NCBI GenBank assembly: GCA_035582835.1
Contig: JAYKAV010002109.1
Coordinates: forward strand, 1,992,857 to 2,056,856
Length of the DNA: 64,000 nucleotides
Origin: Phoebastria nigripes
Lineage: Eukaryota > Chordata > Aves > Procellariiformes > Diomedeidae
Direction: 5' to 3'
The translations under genes and the position numbers were made by a program. Of the stretch, positions 46,051-58,390 are shown piece by piece. Under the pieces are notes generated by a model that did not search any database, had not been told where the DNA came from, and saw only the letters and a list, made by a program, of their open reading frames with translations. Each line of letters begins with the position of its first letter. Within the stretch, counting starts at the first letter, position 1.

Positions 46051-49000
46051 GAGGAGCCCATAGGCCAGGGAAAGGCATTTTCTTGCCACGTCTTGGGAAA
46101 CAGCCTGTAACACCTGTCCTCCTCCTCTTTTTCAGGCCATAGACCTAGCATTTGCACACACACATACATAAAAAAGAAAATCACAGCTTCTACCCACCAC
46201 CCAAACTTACTCCGTTTCAGGAATTTTGTTTATTAATAGAGATTAGCAACAGTAAAACAAATTCTAGACCAATCTTTTTATCGAGCTTAAACGCTTCTGA
46301 ATCCTTCCTACAGGATTTATATTCACTACTGTCCATGAATTTCACCACAAAAGGCAAACCTGCTTCCTTTACACCCCGGCTGGATCAGCATACCTGCTCT
46401 CTTCTCAGAGAGTAAAAACTTCTCGGTTTTTATCTAAGTCTAAATCTTTTGAAGCCAACAGCATTTTGGTTTAAGATGTAAATTAGATGGGGATATTGGC
46501 ATCATCTTTCTTTTATGCTAATTAAAAATAATAACCAAGTGCTACCTTCACGTGGACTGTTTAAAAACTGTGGCAAGGGTTTCAAAGTGGGGTTTTTTTT
46601 GATTCCTTATTCGCTCCACCAAAGCCCAAAGATTTCTGGTACAACACCAGGAACAAAGAGCCACACCAAATCACCTGTTTGGTTGCAACCTCCATCAGAA
46701 TTTTACTTTCTCAGAGCATAAGAGCATTTTATAACATCACAAAACCTTATATATGGACACTGGTAAACATAATCCTGGAAAACGCACATCAAACCCTCTT
46801 GTCAGCCTCCACAAGTAGTAGCAGCAGCATGCTTAAAATAAGAGCTCAGGTGTAAACAACAGTTCTTGACCCTTGGGTCTAAGCAGATGAGCAACATCAA
46901 CCTATCAATCACTCAAAACTCTTGTCATCTTCTACTCATGTGCTTGCCATAAATCCCCACCGAATTCAATGCAGCTGTGCTGCTGGAAATGCAAATCTAG
47001 AGTAACTGCAGTCCCAAAGCCGACCCGCTCCTCAGCCNCCAGCCTGCTCGCTCAGTCCTTTTGCCCCACTCGCCCAAGATAATCTCATTTAAATAGACCA
47101 TTGCAGAGGGTTAACATAGCTCTTGTTACCTTCTGTGGGAATTTCAGCCCCAAAGTGTTTATAAGCTTAAAAAAACAGAAGGCAAACAAGCCTAACATTC
47201 AAAACAGAGCTTGTAGCAGACAGCGGGATTTACCATGGGTATTAAGAAGATTGTGGTGTGCATATGCTAACACCGCGGCATGCAGCNAGCGTGCGGCCCC
47301 TCTATTCCCGTCACAGCTACATCTAACCCTGCAGCATCGCAGAACTGGAAACTGCATCTCCCTTNGCTTCATTTTTAGCGGCCATCGTACAAGAAGAATT
47401 GCAAGTTACCAAAATATACGTATATATATATCTTTTTTTCTATATTAGGTTGACATCCCGGTGTCAGAGAAACCTTCCGCTCTCCAGATGATATACCCGC
47501 TCCCGCAGCACACACTGCGGAGGGGGAAGGTGGCAGCGAGCCAGCTGGATCTCTCGTCCTGACAACATATTTTTGCAGATTATGCAAAACCAGTAACATT
47601 TAGCTTTAGAGGAACATCACAGCTGTTCCCCTTACCCTGTCAATCCCAGTCTCAAACTTGCAACAGGTTTCATTCAGGAAGGGCCTAAAGTGCTCCAAAA
47701 GCGGTGCTTTCTACAGTCACGGCCACATACAAGCAATGTGAGAAGTTTAACAGTAACTCTTCAAGGACAGCACCAACTCTACCAGCCAGAGAAATCACAG
47801 GCTGCCAGTGAAGGGACCAGCACAGAAAACTGATTTTTGTCATCACGTTAGGTGCTTGTGCCAGATTTGCTTCTTGATAAATTATACAAAAAATACAGTA
47901 TCAGGCAAGCTTCATTCATTCATACTTGTACAAAGGGATCGCTCAAAACCCAGAAGGCTCCTGCTTCACCCAGAGGCTGAAGTCAAGAAGTCCTTTGACC
48001 AGAGGCACCTCCCTGGCTCTGGCCAAGCCGAGCGAGGCCACCAAAGAGGACGGGACCTCTCTGGGCAGAGAAACCAGGCTGAAAAGCCTATTAACAGAGA
48101 CAGGGGGGCTCAACAACGCACACTTAAGAGGATATTTTAATTTTAAAACAGGAGGGAGCATTGCACTTGATAGTGGACAAAGTCTTATAATGCTCCAGTC
48201 ACCNACCACCTGTAAACTCTTTGGTTTGTGGCTCATTTTGGACCAAGTGCCTTCACGTGGTGCTAAAACCGGATTTTTGCCCATCAGCGGGACACTAATT
48301 TGCTTATTAATGCATTACTCCTAACAGCAGTACATAATGATTTTTCTAACATATTTCTAAAGGCCCATATGGGAAAAATTACTTGTGAAAAACTTGAATA
48401 CCAAGCCCATAAATAAAATTAAACATGACGTCTTATCGCACGATAAACCAAATGGAGGTGACGCTGAATGTGTAGGTGTGTTCGAAGGCAACAGGGACGC
48501 AGCATAACAAGCAGCACTGAAAGTCTCAATGTATATGCAAACATCCTTTAAAATAAAAAAAGCAAAAAAGTTTCTGATGCAGCTGAACCCAGTTCCTACA
48601 GAAACTTTCACCCTGTATAAAACCTGCAGACCTTCCCAGACAGAAAGCAGAATGATAGTCTCCACACAATACCAAAAAGAGAAATTCATGTAAAAATTGT
48701 AGATAAAAGTTAGGTCACAGCCTCAGTTTGCTTAAGTGTAAGCCTGTCGTCTTACCTCAGTGTAGCTGTGCACCATGATTTTATTTACACAAATTTGTGC
48801 AGAGAAAAGCGGGGCCAGGTCCTGCTGCGGTCCCTGTCCTCAGCTCAGGGTCTCCAGCCGTTCTTGCTGACACGGCTGAGCCTCCGTGCCTCTCATGGAT
48901 TTTTTTTTTTATTGTCCATTAGTGCCATTTCTAGATTTCTGAAACAAGCTACAATGGGGTCCCAGGTTTATGGCACGTTACACAATACAGTGCTCAGCTG

Positions 49001-50660
49001 TCATGAGGGACAAGAACATCGGAAGAGAGAGGACTGTGTGGCTAAAACTATTAAACCGCAGCAAACCTTCATTGATCTTTTCTCCTTTTTACTTTATGTT
49101 CTACCAAGACACCTGTGAAAAAGTAAGAGCTATTGAAAGACTGGAAAAGGTTGAAGGACTTGAAGCTTCATGGCAGAATTTCTTTCATTGAACTCCAGAA
49201 CAAGAAGGACAATTGCAGCCTCCTGCGTAAGTCTAGAAAAACCTATGGTCACTCCAAAGCATTTGAGTGATGTTTATTTCTCTAAGAAGAAGTTTATTCC
49301 ATGGTTGATTGTTAGTGGCAGCCAGTAGATAGTGGTTGCTCTAGAGTAACTGCTGATAAATCAGAATAACATCAGAAGAAAAGCAAGTGACCGTGGATGA
49401 GCTCTGCTCACGTGATAACCATGACGCAGGGCAAGGTTGTACTTGTAGGAAACCCCACATCCTTTTGTAGGTACCTTTTACTTACTGTTTAGGTTTGATC
49501 GTATTACTAATGACATGCCTAGGATTTGTTTGGTGGTACACAGAGACAGAGCTGTATTTGTTCATACGTTTAAGCTAAATTTGTCGTTCAACAAAATACA
49601 TCAGGAGGAAGGGGGAGTCTGCACAAAGGTTTGGTTTCACTTGCAAATTTGCAGGATTATTGATGTCCTCGGCTCCCGTGCACTCGAGGCAGAGGGTTGC
49701 CAACAGCCGCATTTGATGGGCAAGGGGAGTAATGAATTTCTTATCACAGAGAGACATTATTTCTCGGATCTAATCTTCACTGATATTGGCAAAGAATTTT
49801 CATAGCCTATTCATCTACTCATATTGAAGTCATAGTTTTAAAATAATACAGAAAGATTTATTCTTATTAGAAGCTGTGAGGCAGATTGTCGGCTCCAGTT
49901 TGCCCAGCGATGGACATCCAGGAAAAGTGGAGTTCAGAGCCAAACCTCAGCAATGATATCCCATGCAGATGATGTCAAATACCTCCTACGAGGCACAGAA
50001 AGGCACGAGGCTAGAAATCCTGTGCTAAATAAACATGTCATCTCAACAACAGCGAGCATGAAACACTAGCCTGACTACTGCACACTTCTAATACATGTCA
50101 AGGTGTGTAGGAGGTCTCAAGTGCAATGATTTTCAAAGTGCTGTGTAGAGCTGATATCAAGCACATTTTTCAGGAAAAGAAATCTCTCCCCTTTATTTGT
50201 CAAAACACAGCCAGGACTGAAACACCCTGCAAGGGGATCTGAAGGGTTAAACACTTGTTTCTGCTCAAATACNTTGCAAAAGCATTTGAAGCGACCGTTG
50301 CATGGAAGGAATGGAGGTGGTCTCTTTCTTTTTTATTGAGAGTTGTTAAAACTAAAAATTCCCATATACTCTCACTTCCCTTTAGAGGTCTACTGGGGTT
50401 GGCTTATTCCTCTGCTTTGATATGCAAATGGGCAGCTTGCTTTCCTGCAGGGGACACTGGACGGCGTCCAAGGAACACAGAGGCGATGTCCTGTCAGGAG
50501 AGCAGCCCGGCCGCCTCGAACGGTCCTTGGGCAGCACCGAGAGCCAAGCTTGTGTTTTGGCTTAAAAATAAAATACCTTTGTTAATAGTTTTTCCTTCCA
50601 ATATAAATGTTTATATATTTACCCTGTTAGTCATCTCTGCTGGCCAATAGCAAGAAAACA
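46051..50660. other. Non-coding stretch, no gene recognised
   Basis: Mixed composition. It holds a TATATA run near 47420, a GC-richer segment at 47930-48130 open in three frames (47808-48140 plus, 47926-48324 plus, 47943-48284 minus), a possible MIR-like scrap near 48715-48770 and a short T run near 48900. The overlapping frames are 110, 132 and 113 codons long and share no recognisable family. The 131-codon frame at 50255-50650 also lacks a signature. None is called as a gene. Confidence 0.45.
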
Positions 50661-50662
50661 AC

Positions 50663-50696
50663 AGTTTAGCTGTTCCTTTTCAGGAACAGCTGAACT
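50663..50696 (+). other. Near-perfect 15-bp hairpin
   Basis: GTTTAGCTGTTCCT (50664-50677) pairs with AGGAACAGCTGAAC (50682-50695) around a TTTC loop, with one T-G wobble; an outer A-T pair extends it. It is the best inverted repeat noticed in the window. The stem is shorter than the usual microRNA precursor. It sits about 300 bp left of an enhancer-like block and is followed by a nine-base repeat AACTTGTAT (50693-50701 and 50708-50716). Confidence 0.7.
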
Positions 50697-50989
50697 TGTA
50701 TACCTAAACTTGTATTCCTCTTTTGAAGATGCTATTTATGCTGCCCTTCATTTATGTCACAGAATATAGGTTATTTAAGTAGCATTTAAACCATTCAGCT
50801 GCAGTGAACAGCCATATTTTTAGAAATGTGACAAATTTCTTTCTACTGGGCAGTTTTCTCACTACTTTTCTATCTGGCCCATTTTGTGGGGAAGATACAA
50901 GGGAAAGCACATTTTAGTTTCCATTTCCTGGTCCCTTTAAGTTCCACTCTTCCTCACTTTCTTGTTTTTCTGCCTCTTCTTTTCACTGA

Positions 50990-51440
50990 CATAATGGAGT
51001 ACCTATAAAAAAAGATTAAATGGTACCATAAAGTTTTATTAATGCCTTACATCATTGATATCTTCTCTGTATTGATAGTTCCACTTCCATTATTGCTACT
51101 TAGGCATTTAATTAGTGATTCATACAGTATGTTGTAAACTACAGTATTAGCGTTAACCATCCATATAAAAGCCCCCATTATGTAAAAACTCTTCCCAATA
51201 TTGTAATTGGAGTATAGTTATCCACTTTAACTGACTTGAATTAGATTATTATAGATTAATTTATAAAAAGTTACCTGTAAAGGACATTGAAGATCATGGA
51301 ATATTAAGAGTGGAACTTCATTACAATAAAATGGACTTCAAGAACAATGGCACTGTCTGAGTTTTATATAAATCCATTACAATCTTCTTGTAATAGGAAC
51401 AATAACTGTTTTATCTGGCAACTCAGTGATACTTAAGGAT
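50990..51440. promoter_or_regulatory. Enhancer-like non-coding block
   Basis: Unique AT-rich sequence without long frames. It contains TTTAATTAGTGATTCAT (TAATTA at 51109-51114), GTAATTGGAGTATAG near 51204, AGATTAATTTATAAAAAG near 51252 and CCATTACAATC near 51374. Several TTAT/TTAC-type posterior homeodomain-like cores recur. The texture resembles vertebrate conserved non-coding elements; conservation untested. Confidence 0.4.
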
Positions 51441-54275
51441 GGAAAGACAGGCTGTTAAAAAGAAAAAAGTGTGCAGAATTAAAGGGAGGATGTGCACTTA
51501 AATCCTGGATAAAGCAGCAGAGAGAAAATTTGCTCTTTGCAGAGGGAACTTGGGTAAGAGCGTACGATATAACATCGATGTCTAACATGGAAGAAGTGCA
51601 TGGAAAACCATATTATTCAGAGCATGAAGGCTAAATACTACAACCAATTAAGATTAATATGAACTCTGAGGAAACCATTGATCCAAAGGGAGTTATTCCA
51701 TATTTATGTCACAGTAACCAAGAACAGAATTTGGACCACCTCCCCAAAAAAGCTGTTCACATTTTTATCTGCCTTCTGTCTCCTACCACCGTCTACATTA
51801 TTCCACTCAACTCATGAAACGACGTGGTCTGGAGCACAACTTTCCTGACCCGGCAAATTTGCATCAAGCAAAGGAAATACTGAGCTTAGGCCACAGTTTG
51901 GCCCCGGTGTAAGGGAAGAAGTCGAAGCTCCTGTAAATGGGGTCTTCCCACATGTCACCTCCACGTGCCATTGTACTACTTTGAGTAAGCAGGAGGATGC
52001 AGAAGCTCTTTTTATGCCCCAGCTCTGTACTTTGTCCTTTATATCCAAGCCACCCAACTCTTTGCCAAAGACAAGAACAGATAGCAGTCTGCTCTCTGCT
52101 ACTCAGGGATCCCCCTTACTAAGGGATTTCTCAGAAAATCGGCTCTACTGGCTTTACAGAGGCTTGGCACCATCGAGCAGCATTGAAGGATTTCAACGAG
52201 CCCTTCGATTTGTGTCTGCACTTAACTGTAATCAGTCCAGGCTTTGGGACGTGCAAAGTTATTTTTCCTCTGCAGTTTTGTCCTTTTCAGAATGACATCA
52301 CTTTTTCTGACAAATAACACGTACAATAACATTCTCTCAAATTTCCCAAGTTAATTTTTATGTGGTTGAGTATTTGCCTGCCTTCCAAAGAGAGAGGGTC
52401 CTCCCCATCTTTCAGATTTAATAGACACAGCGTGCCATGGACTGCAACGTTTGGTCGGGGTTAGCAATACCATGCTTGCCACCTGCATATTTGCAGGGTC
52501 CCTGAATAGCCATGCTGCATTTCATCTGGGAGGCAGGAGCTCCAGGAATCGTTTCACNGAGTTAATCAAACAGCCTATCTACCCTCACTACCACCTGTCG
52601 GGTACTATTTCACAGGCAGCATCACTGGGAATAGTACAATAACAGCAAGGCTAATGATGTTTAGAAACNGCACAGAGCTGGAAAATACCAGAGCTACAGG
52701 GTGATGAACCGCTCACCCCAAGGGCAAGCTCAGGAGAACATCCCATGGTGGCACAAGCCGCACTGACCTACACATCTGCACGCAAGCTCTCCAACTTGTC
52801 TTTGACAAGTGTAATTCCTGTTGCTCATCTGTTGGACATCTCTCATTTTTCTAAGATTTTTCCACACGTACAGCTTCTGCCTCCTTCAGGGTTTCTGGGC
52901 TCTTATCCACAACTTGCTTCAGACCTTTTAGATTCCCTCTGAAAAGTCCAACTCATCTGACNGTTTTAATTAAATCCTCTACGTTTTCTACTCTTTCTGA
53001 TCGTCACCCCTGCACTCACCCAGGGGTGAGGCTGTCGGTCAGTAGGAAATTTCATTCAGCACGCAACTTGGCCTGAATGGGCCAAGAGAAGCCTGTCAGG
53101 CTTGCCTCTACTCTCTGCACTGATTTCCCATATAATAGAGTCAGATCAGTGCCTTGACTGTAGCTTTTACCTGGCTTTGGACCATCATGCACCAAAAAAG
53201 ATTTATATGTAAAGGATGCCTAATAATGACTCCTTTCCCTGGCACNGTGAGACTCTCTAAGTCTATCTCTTTGGGACACAGAACTTCCTTGGGAGCTGCT
53301 TCAGGATGGTAGGTAATGGATGAAAGCTCCGAAAAAGAAAATAAAATACAGAACTCGCCACTTTACAGTCAAACTACCAGATACATATCATCTTCAACAT
53401 CAACCTGTATCACCGTGCACAAAGAGAAAAACCCGCCAGGTCAGACCTCTGGGGCGTATGTACGGCTCTTGCCATGGGAGCCACATTAGAGAAACAAAAC
53501 CTACGGTTTGTAGGTTAGATATATAGAGAGGTTAATGCACAGCTGGAACAGNACCAAATACAGTGCTAACAAGCACAGTGAAGAGAACGGACCGGGCCAG
53601 AACAACACTAGTCATTTCAGGCTACTCCAGAGCTATAATTAACAACGTACGGTGTTCCACAACTGATCTCCCTGCCCAAGAGCCTACTGTCTCCTCCCAC
53701 CTTTTGTCTGGGCTAACTAAAGGCACTTCCGTTGTATCTCACAGTTAAGATAATTTTTCTTAAGCTGTTTTAAGCCACATCTATTTTTTCTATCTCTGAT
53801 ACAGCTCAGAAACCAAAAGTTTTGTTTTTATGAAACTAATCTGAAATTTTTTCCCATTCCCAGCTCCCCGTTTGCTCTGCATTTCCCTTTCCCTTCCTTC
53901 AACTGTTTCAAAACCATATATTTCAAAAAAATCTGAGCGTAGTACAGAGAATACAATCTAGCTCTGACTGCCCGTACTGTTTCTGCAGTCTCTCTCTGGC
54001 CATAAATTTTGTAGGAGAGCAATAGAATGCAAAACACATTAGCAGTAACGTGCCGAAATCCCTGTGCTACAGGGTAAATAGGAAATGCAACAGCACATTT
54101 ACAATTTTGGCCAGCGAAGTACCAGCACTATTCATTGATCTCATTAAAGACCAATCTACATTCAGGGAAGAAGAAGATTGATGAGTTGTTAGACTCTTTA
54201 AACACAAAAAAAGTTACCAGCTACATGCATGTGCAAACAGCCCAAAGAGAAGCACAAGAGTTTCTCTGCTCCTTT
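51441..54275. other. Non-coding stretch, no gene recognised
   Basis: Unique sequence with a cluster of ambiguous bases (52558, 52669, 52962, 53246, 53552). Frames at 51812-52057 (minus), 51981-52295 (plus) and 52745-52942 (plus) carry no recognisable domain. No repeat family or RNA gene was seen. Confidence 0.48.
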
Positions 54276-54277
54276 AG

Positions 54278-54375
54278 CCTAATGGTAATAATCACTCTAT
54301 AATGTAAGCGTAGCCTCCTGTCGTTGCAAGAATTGGGTATGAATCTGCTCTGCCACTTTAGAATAACCAGTGCAC
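54278..54375 (+). mobile_element. MIR-like SINE fragment, 5' half
   Basis: AATGGTAATAATCACTCTAT, then GGGTATGAATCTGCTCTGCC and ACTTTAGAATAACCAGTG follow the MIR order TAGTGGTTAAGAGCACGGAC, then GGGTTCGAATCCCGGCTCTG, then CCACTTACTAGCTGTG. The element is diverged and lacks its 3' half. MIR copies are rare and ancient in bird genomes. Confidence 0.5.
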
Positions 54376-54569
54376 AGATATTAGCAATACATTTAAATTT
54401 AATTTACTCTGAAATTTAATTCTTCCTTTACCAGAAAAGGAAGAAAGAAGAAAAATACTTCTGTTTAGATCTCTCTCTCTCCTTTCACTAAGCATAAACA
54501 GATCTAAACTGCAGCATCTTCACCCATGCAGATTTCAACCCAAACGTTATTATGGATGCCTCTTCCTGG

Positions 54570-54745
54570 GGACCTGAATCTTTATCCTGGGTCTGCCACA
54601 GCCTTCACCCCCTTTGGAAAGTGATTTTTGCCTCCCTATTCTCAAGTTTCCACAGCTGAAAAATGGGAATGAGAATATTTGCACAGCTTTGGAGACCAGA
54701 AATGTAAAGCACTCCATTGGTGCAAGGTATTACTGTGTTGATGAT
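54570..54745 (+). mobile_element. MIR SINE, diverged, near full length of core and 3' part
   Basis: The order matches MIR over about 175 bp: CTGGGTCTGCCACAG, CCCTTTGGAAAGTGATTTTT (MIR CCTTGGGCAAGTTACTTAAC), TCTCAAGTTTCCACAGCTG (CCTCAGTTTCCTCATCTG), AAAAATGGGAATGAGAATAT (TAAAATGGGGATAATAATAG) and ATGTAAAGCACTCCATTGG (ATGTAAAGCGCTTAGAACAG). A plus-strand frame at 54614-54862 is a by-product of the repeat. The copy is ancient and inert. Confidence 0.72.
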
Positions 54746-55189
54746 GATGAAATAAGCTTTCATACATTGCTAAATTATTCAAGAACATCTACTACGGTTT
54801 CACCCCTGGCAATCCCAGAATGCATCTCAGTGCCATTACTCTGCAGGGAACAGCAGTGCTGAGTAAATGGCTATGAAACTCATATATTAACCTCACTTGG
54901 TGGCTGGAATATTCATTTCTTTTTGAGTCATTTTGAGCAAGAAAAGAAAATCTTCGCTCTTAGAAATCATCTTTAGCTGACACATTAAGGAGCAGAGCTG
55001 AACAAATAATTTCCAATGAATAATGTGATGAATTTATTTTCCTTTTCTCTGTCCCCAAGCAGACTGGGATTTCCTCAAATGTATTTGTTATTCAAATGTA
55101 TTCAACAACTATCCTTCGCACTGTTTTTCTTCTATGTTTATTGTGCCTGAATGTGCACAATATCTTTGTTTCCTTTTGCTTTTAGCTGT

Positions 55190-55230
55190 GGGGTTTGGTT
55201 TGGGGTTTTTGGGGGGTAGGTGTGGGGGGG
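55190..55230 (+). other. G-quadruplex candidate
   Basis: Four long G runs occur in 41 bases: four at 55190-55193, four at 55202-55205, six at 55211-55216 and seven at 55224-55230, with loops of eight, five and seven bases. This meets the usual sequence rule only if loops up to eight bases are allowed, so it is weaker than the 10.9 kb candidate. Confidence 0.6.
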
Positions 55231-55400
55231 ATTGCTTTCATTAACCATCCAGGTGTATTTAAGGGATGAGAAAACATCAGATTTGCAATGCCTTTATAAC
55301 CGACACAGTTACGACAAACGATGGATGTGTGTGCCTATGGCAAACACCCTGCACAGACCTAGCTGGGGTATTCACCGGGGTGTTTTTTGGGATTTTGCAG

Positions 55401-55431
55401 TGCCCTCGGTGGCTGGCATATAAAGGAGCAG
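55401..55431 (+). other. Splice-bounded 31-base candidate microexon
   Basis: A T-rich acceptor ending GATTTTGCAG at 55400 and a GTGAGA donor from 55432 enclose 31 bases that also contain CATATAAAGG, a TATA-like string. The first frame is open (CPRWLAYKGA). Likely chance; kept because both sites are strong. Confidence 0.12.
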
Positions 55432-57027
55432 GTGAGACATGATGTATGTATGTTAACCATGCTGTCCACGAGCTGTTACTCAACTTACAATCTAACATAC
55501 AGCATTTCAGCGGAGCCCTGCAACTTCAACTACCAGAGCACAGACTCTGTGACAGAAGGAGAGGAACTGCTGAGGATTTTTTTTTCGCAGTTTGGACAGC
55601 CTCTTAATGTGTTAAGAGAGACGTCTTGTCAAGGATATTTTCAGTTTTGTCGTTTTCTTTATTCCAAGCTACGGCATTGGCACATTTCGGAGCCATCCTA
55701 ATGTATTAGCAAAGATATGGCCTTGGCTGTTACCCTTAACTCTGCTGTAAACCCGGCACAGGACACTTTTTCCTGCTGTAAGTTTTCCTCTGTAAAACAT
55801 GGATTATATCGCTTTTTAAGAGATCTTTCAAGACCCCCCGACCCAGGTATTATGGTCATTTATAGATACGGAGTTAGCTAAAGGAAAGAGACTTCCCAGC
55901 AACGAGTGCCCAGAGACGTATTTCTCGAGTTCAGTGAGTAAATCAAAGACGTATCTTGTACACTTGTGCTTAAAACAAAGTCTGAGCACATACTGCACAT
56001 ATTAGCTGGCTTTAATACCCTCTGACATTTCCCACGGCCGTTCCTCTCTGTACCAAGAGATAGCTGAAGTACGGTCTTATGTATTTTTTACCGTGGGTTT
56101 GCTACCGAAGAGACNGGCTATACAAAGGGAAATAAAACAGGTAATCAATAAACTAGGATTGTGATATATTAACAGGCATCCCCAATCATTAGCAGAGAAT
56201 TACCCATTATCAGATTAATAAACAAAGAACTGGAAAAATATATGTTGCTATTGCTTGTAAGGCAGTGCTTTTTTTCCTACAGCTTCATTCAAAATAAGGC
56301 AGCCGAATTTCCACGTAAACTTAGAGGTCACTTCTTACAGAAAGCTTCTTCTGCCTTTAAATCAGCAGAGAGTCTCAAGAGCCACCCCTACCAGAACCAC
56401 TCAGTGGCCAAAATTGCCTCTTTGGCAACTGAAATTGAAAGAATTCAATTATTTAACTGAAATAATGATATTTCAGGCAGTTGCTGGCCCGTGCTCAACG
56501 CAGTCTCCCTTCTCCAAATGCTGCAAGAAAGGCCAGACCTGCTGCCGATACAAAGGCTTGCAGCGACTGCGGTGGGTGCCAGGTCTGGTTCTGTGAAAAC
56601 AGGCACTTTGTAAAAGCTACGCCAACATTTTACTTCTCTTTCTGACCCTCCTTTCCTTTCATCTCCTTAAAGTTATGTGCCATCAGACAAGTTTACCCAC
56701 ATGGTTTTGGCTTTCATCAATGCACTTATAACGAAGAAGCCATCCAGGAATATTTGGGGGGCTCAGAACCGGTATTATTGCCATGTGCCCCATCCTTAAT
56801 GAGCGCCCAATGCCCACATGAGCAACCTTATGAATTATAGTTCTTACATGAATTTTTCAAAAACATTTTCCTTGTCGAAATAAACAGAAACTTAAAAGTG
56901 AATCCTTTCTGTCTTTCTTCCCAGTCTCCACATCTCCAAAAGCCCGGGGAGCGGGAAGGAAACGTTTCTTTCAGTGAGATACTTGTTTCCCCTCGCCTTT
57001 GAATTCTTANAAGAAAAATATTATTTT

Positions 57028-57300
57028 ATACTCTTCCAAATCTGCTCTCCCTTCCCCGACTCTCACCTTACCTTCTCTTCCTCCCTTTTCCTGATGACTA
57101 TTTTCTTTCTTCCTCACTGTTTTTCTTTCTTCTCGTCTTCTCCTAGCTCTGCTCCTCTTGTTTCACCATCTGGTTNTGTTCTCCTTATCGGTCTCCTTCC
57201 CTCTGTCGCAACCCTCATTTTCCCCCGCTTACACCTTCCNCATCTTTGTTTCTCCTCGCCTTTCCACTCGCTCCTTTCCTGTCCTATTTCCCCCAAGGTT
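57028..57300 (+). repeat. Polypyrimidine-rich tract
   Basis: About 270 bp consist largely of C and T in irregular TTCCTC, CTTTCTTC and CTCCTTTCC units, interrupted by scattered purines and two ambiguous bases (57176, 57240). Frames on both strands (56974-57321, 57114-57305, 57158-57355) are compositional. Such tracts arise by drift of CT microsatellites and can form triplex structures locally. Confidence 0.7.
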
Positions 57301-57589
57301 TTCAAAGCGAGACACAGCTAGGGCCAGTTCTCCCTTCCTGCCTGCTACTCATTGAGCATTTCATGAATTCTCACTTCTGGTGGTGGCTTTGCAACTTTCT
57401 AGCTCGCTGTTAAACGAGATGGGGACGGCACCAGACGAACGCACCACTGAAAAGCCAACCAGCCTCAGCCAGAAAATTATCCTAGAGGATGAAAGTCGCA
57501 GTTCCCACTGGGGTTTTTTGCATTTTAGCACTTGCTTTTTTTAATTTCTGTACCATTTTCTGTGCTTCTTGAAGATGCGAGGTGGACTT

Positions 57590-58390
57590 TAATATACAGT
57601 TAAAAAAAAAATCTTATCGTGAACCTTTATACATATTCAATGCTGAAGCAACAAGTAACTAAATTGGTAGCCTTTTTGTTTTCTTATCTTGCGAATCTAT
57701 TCCTGAATGCTAACAAGCAGGTCTTTATATACTTCGTCCACTTGATAATAGACTCATAATCTTATCATGATGTTTTCTTGAACTTGAACTAGGTGTACAA
57801 AGTTAAGGCTGGAAATATGGGAAATTACTAAATTATATAACATTGCAGAGATATTACAAGGAATTTCTTATATTTCGCAGCGAAATATTGCCAATTATTG
57901 TAGCTGTCAATTTAACAATAGGCTTATTCACTATGGTGTTTGATTAATGTGAAATTATTCAGTTGGCTACCTTGTAGTTGGCCTATTTTTGTGTCCAATT
58001 AGTATGCTAATAATGGTAATTATGTTCTATACTGCATGTCTCATCACCTAGAGGGTTTTTAAAATGATAAAATAATGAGAATAAACAAGCTGATGCTGAC
58101 ATTCACTGGGCCATTCTAATTACTTACTGAGAGCACACTAGGGAATCAACACTCAACCAAAGAAAATGATTCTTGCTTACTTTGTTAAAACTACTCTTTT
58201 CAAAGAGCATTAATAGTTTGCTGCTGTTTTCTTTATTACAAGGGACTGCACTATTTTCCCTTTTATTTGCCCTGCTAATATACAGTACCAGGAAAAAGAA
58301 AAAAAAAGATAATCAAATTATGTTTGACTGAAGCGGTAACTGTTTGCAGGGGGTGTCAGAAAAAACAAATAACGGTAATTGCTGAATTAT
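57590..58390. promoter_or_regulatory. Large enhancer-like non-coding block
   Basis: About 800 bp of unique AT-rich sequence without long frames. Motifs include TTTGATTAATGTGAAATTAT near 57938, GTGTCCAATTAGTATGC near 57991, CTAATAATGGTAATTATG near 58007, ACAAGCTGATGCTGACATTC near 58085 and CCATTCTAATTACTTACTG near 58111. An A run near 57601 lies at the left edge. The long uniform texture rivals the 39.1-39.7 kb block and suggests one or more conserved non-coding elements, which only alignment can confirm. Confidence 0.43.

Larger units (their letters stand above)
54750..57025. other. Non-coding stretch, no gene recognised
   Basis: It contains a G-rich segment at 55190-55230 and a splice-bounded 31-base segment at 55401-55431 (both listed separately). 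Frames at 55387-55701 and 56242-56460 have no recognisable domain. No repeat family was assigned. Confidence 0.48.

Noticed and set aside
56974..57355. Serine/proline/leucine-rich frames
   Set aside because: They are produced by the polypyrimidine tract and contain several ambiguous bases.
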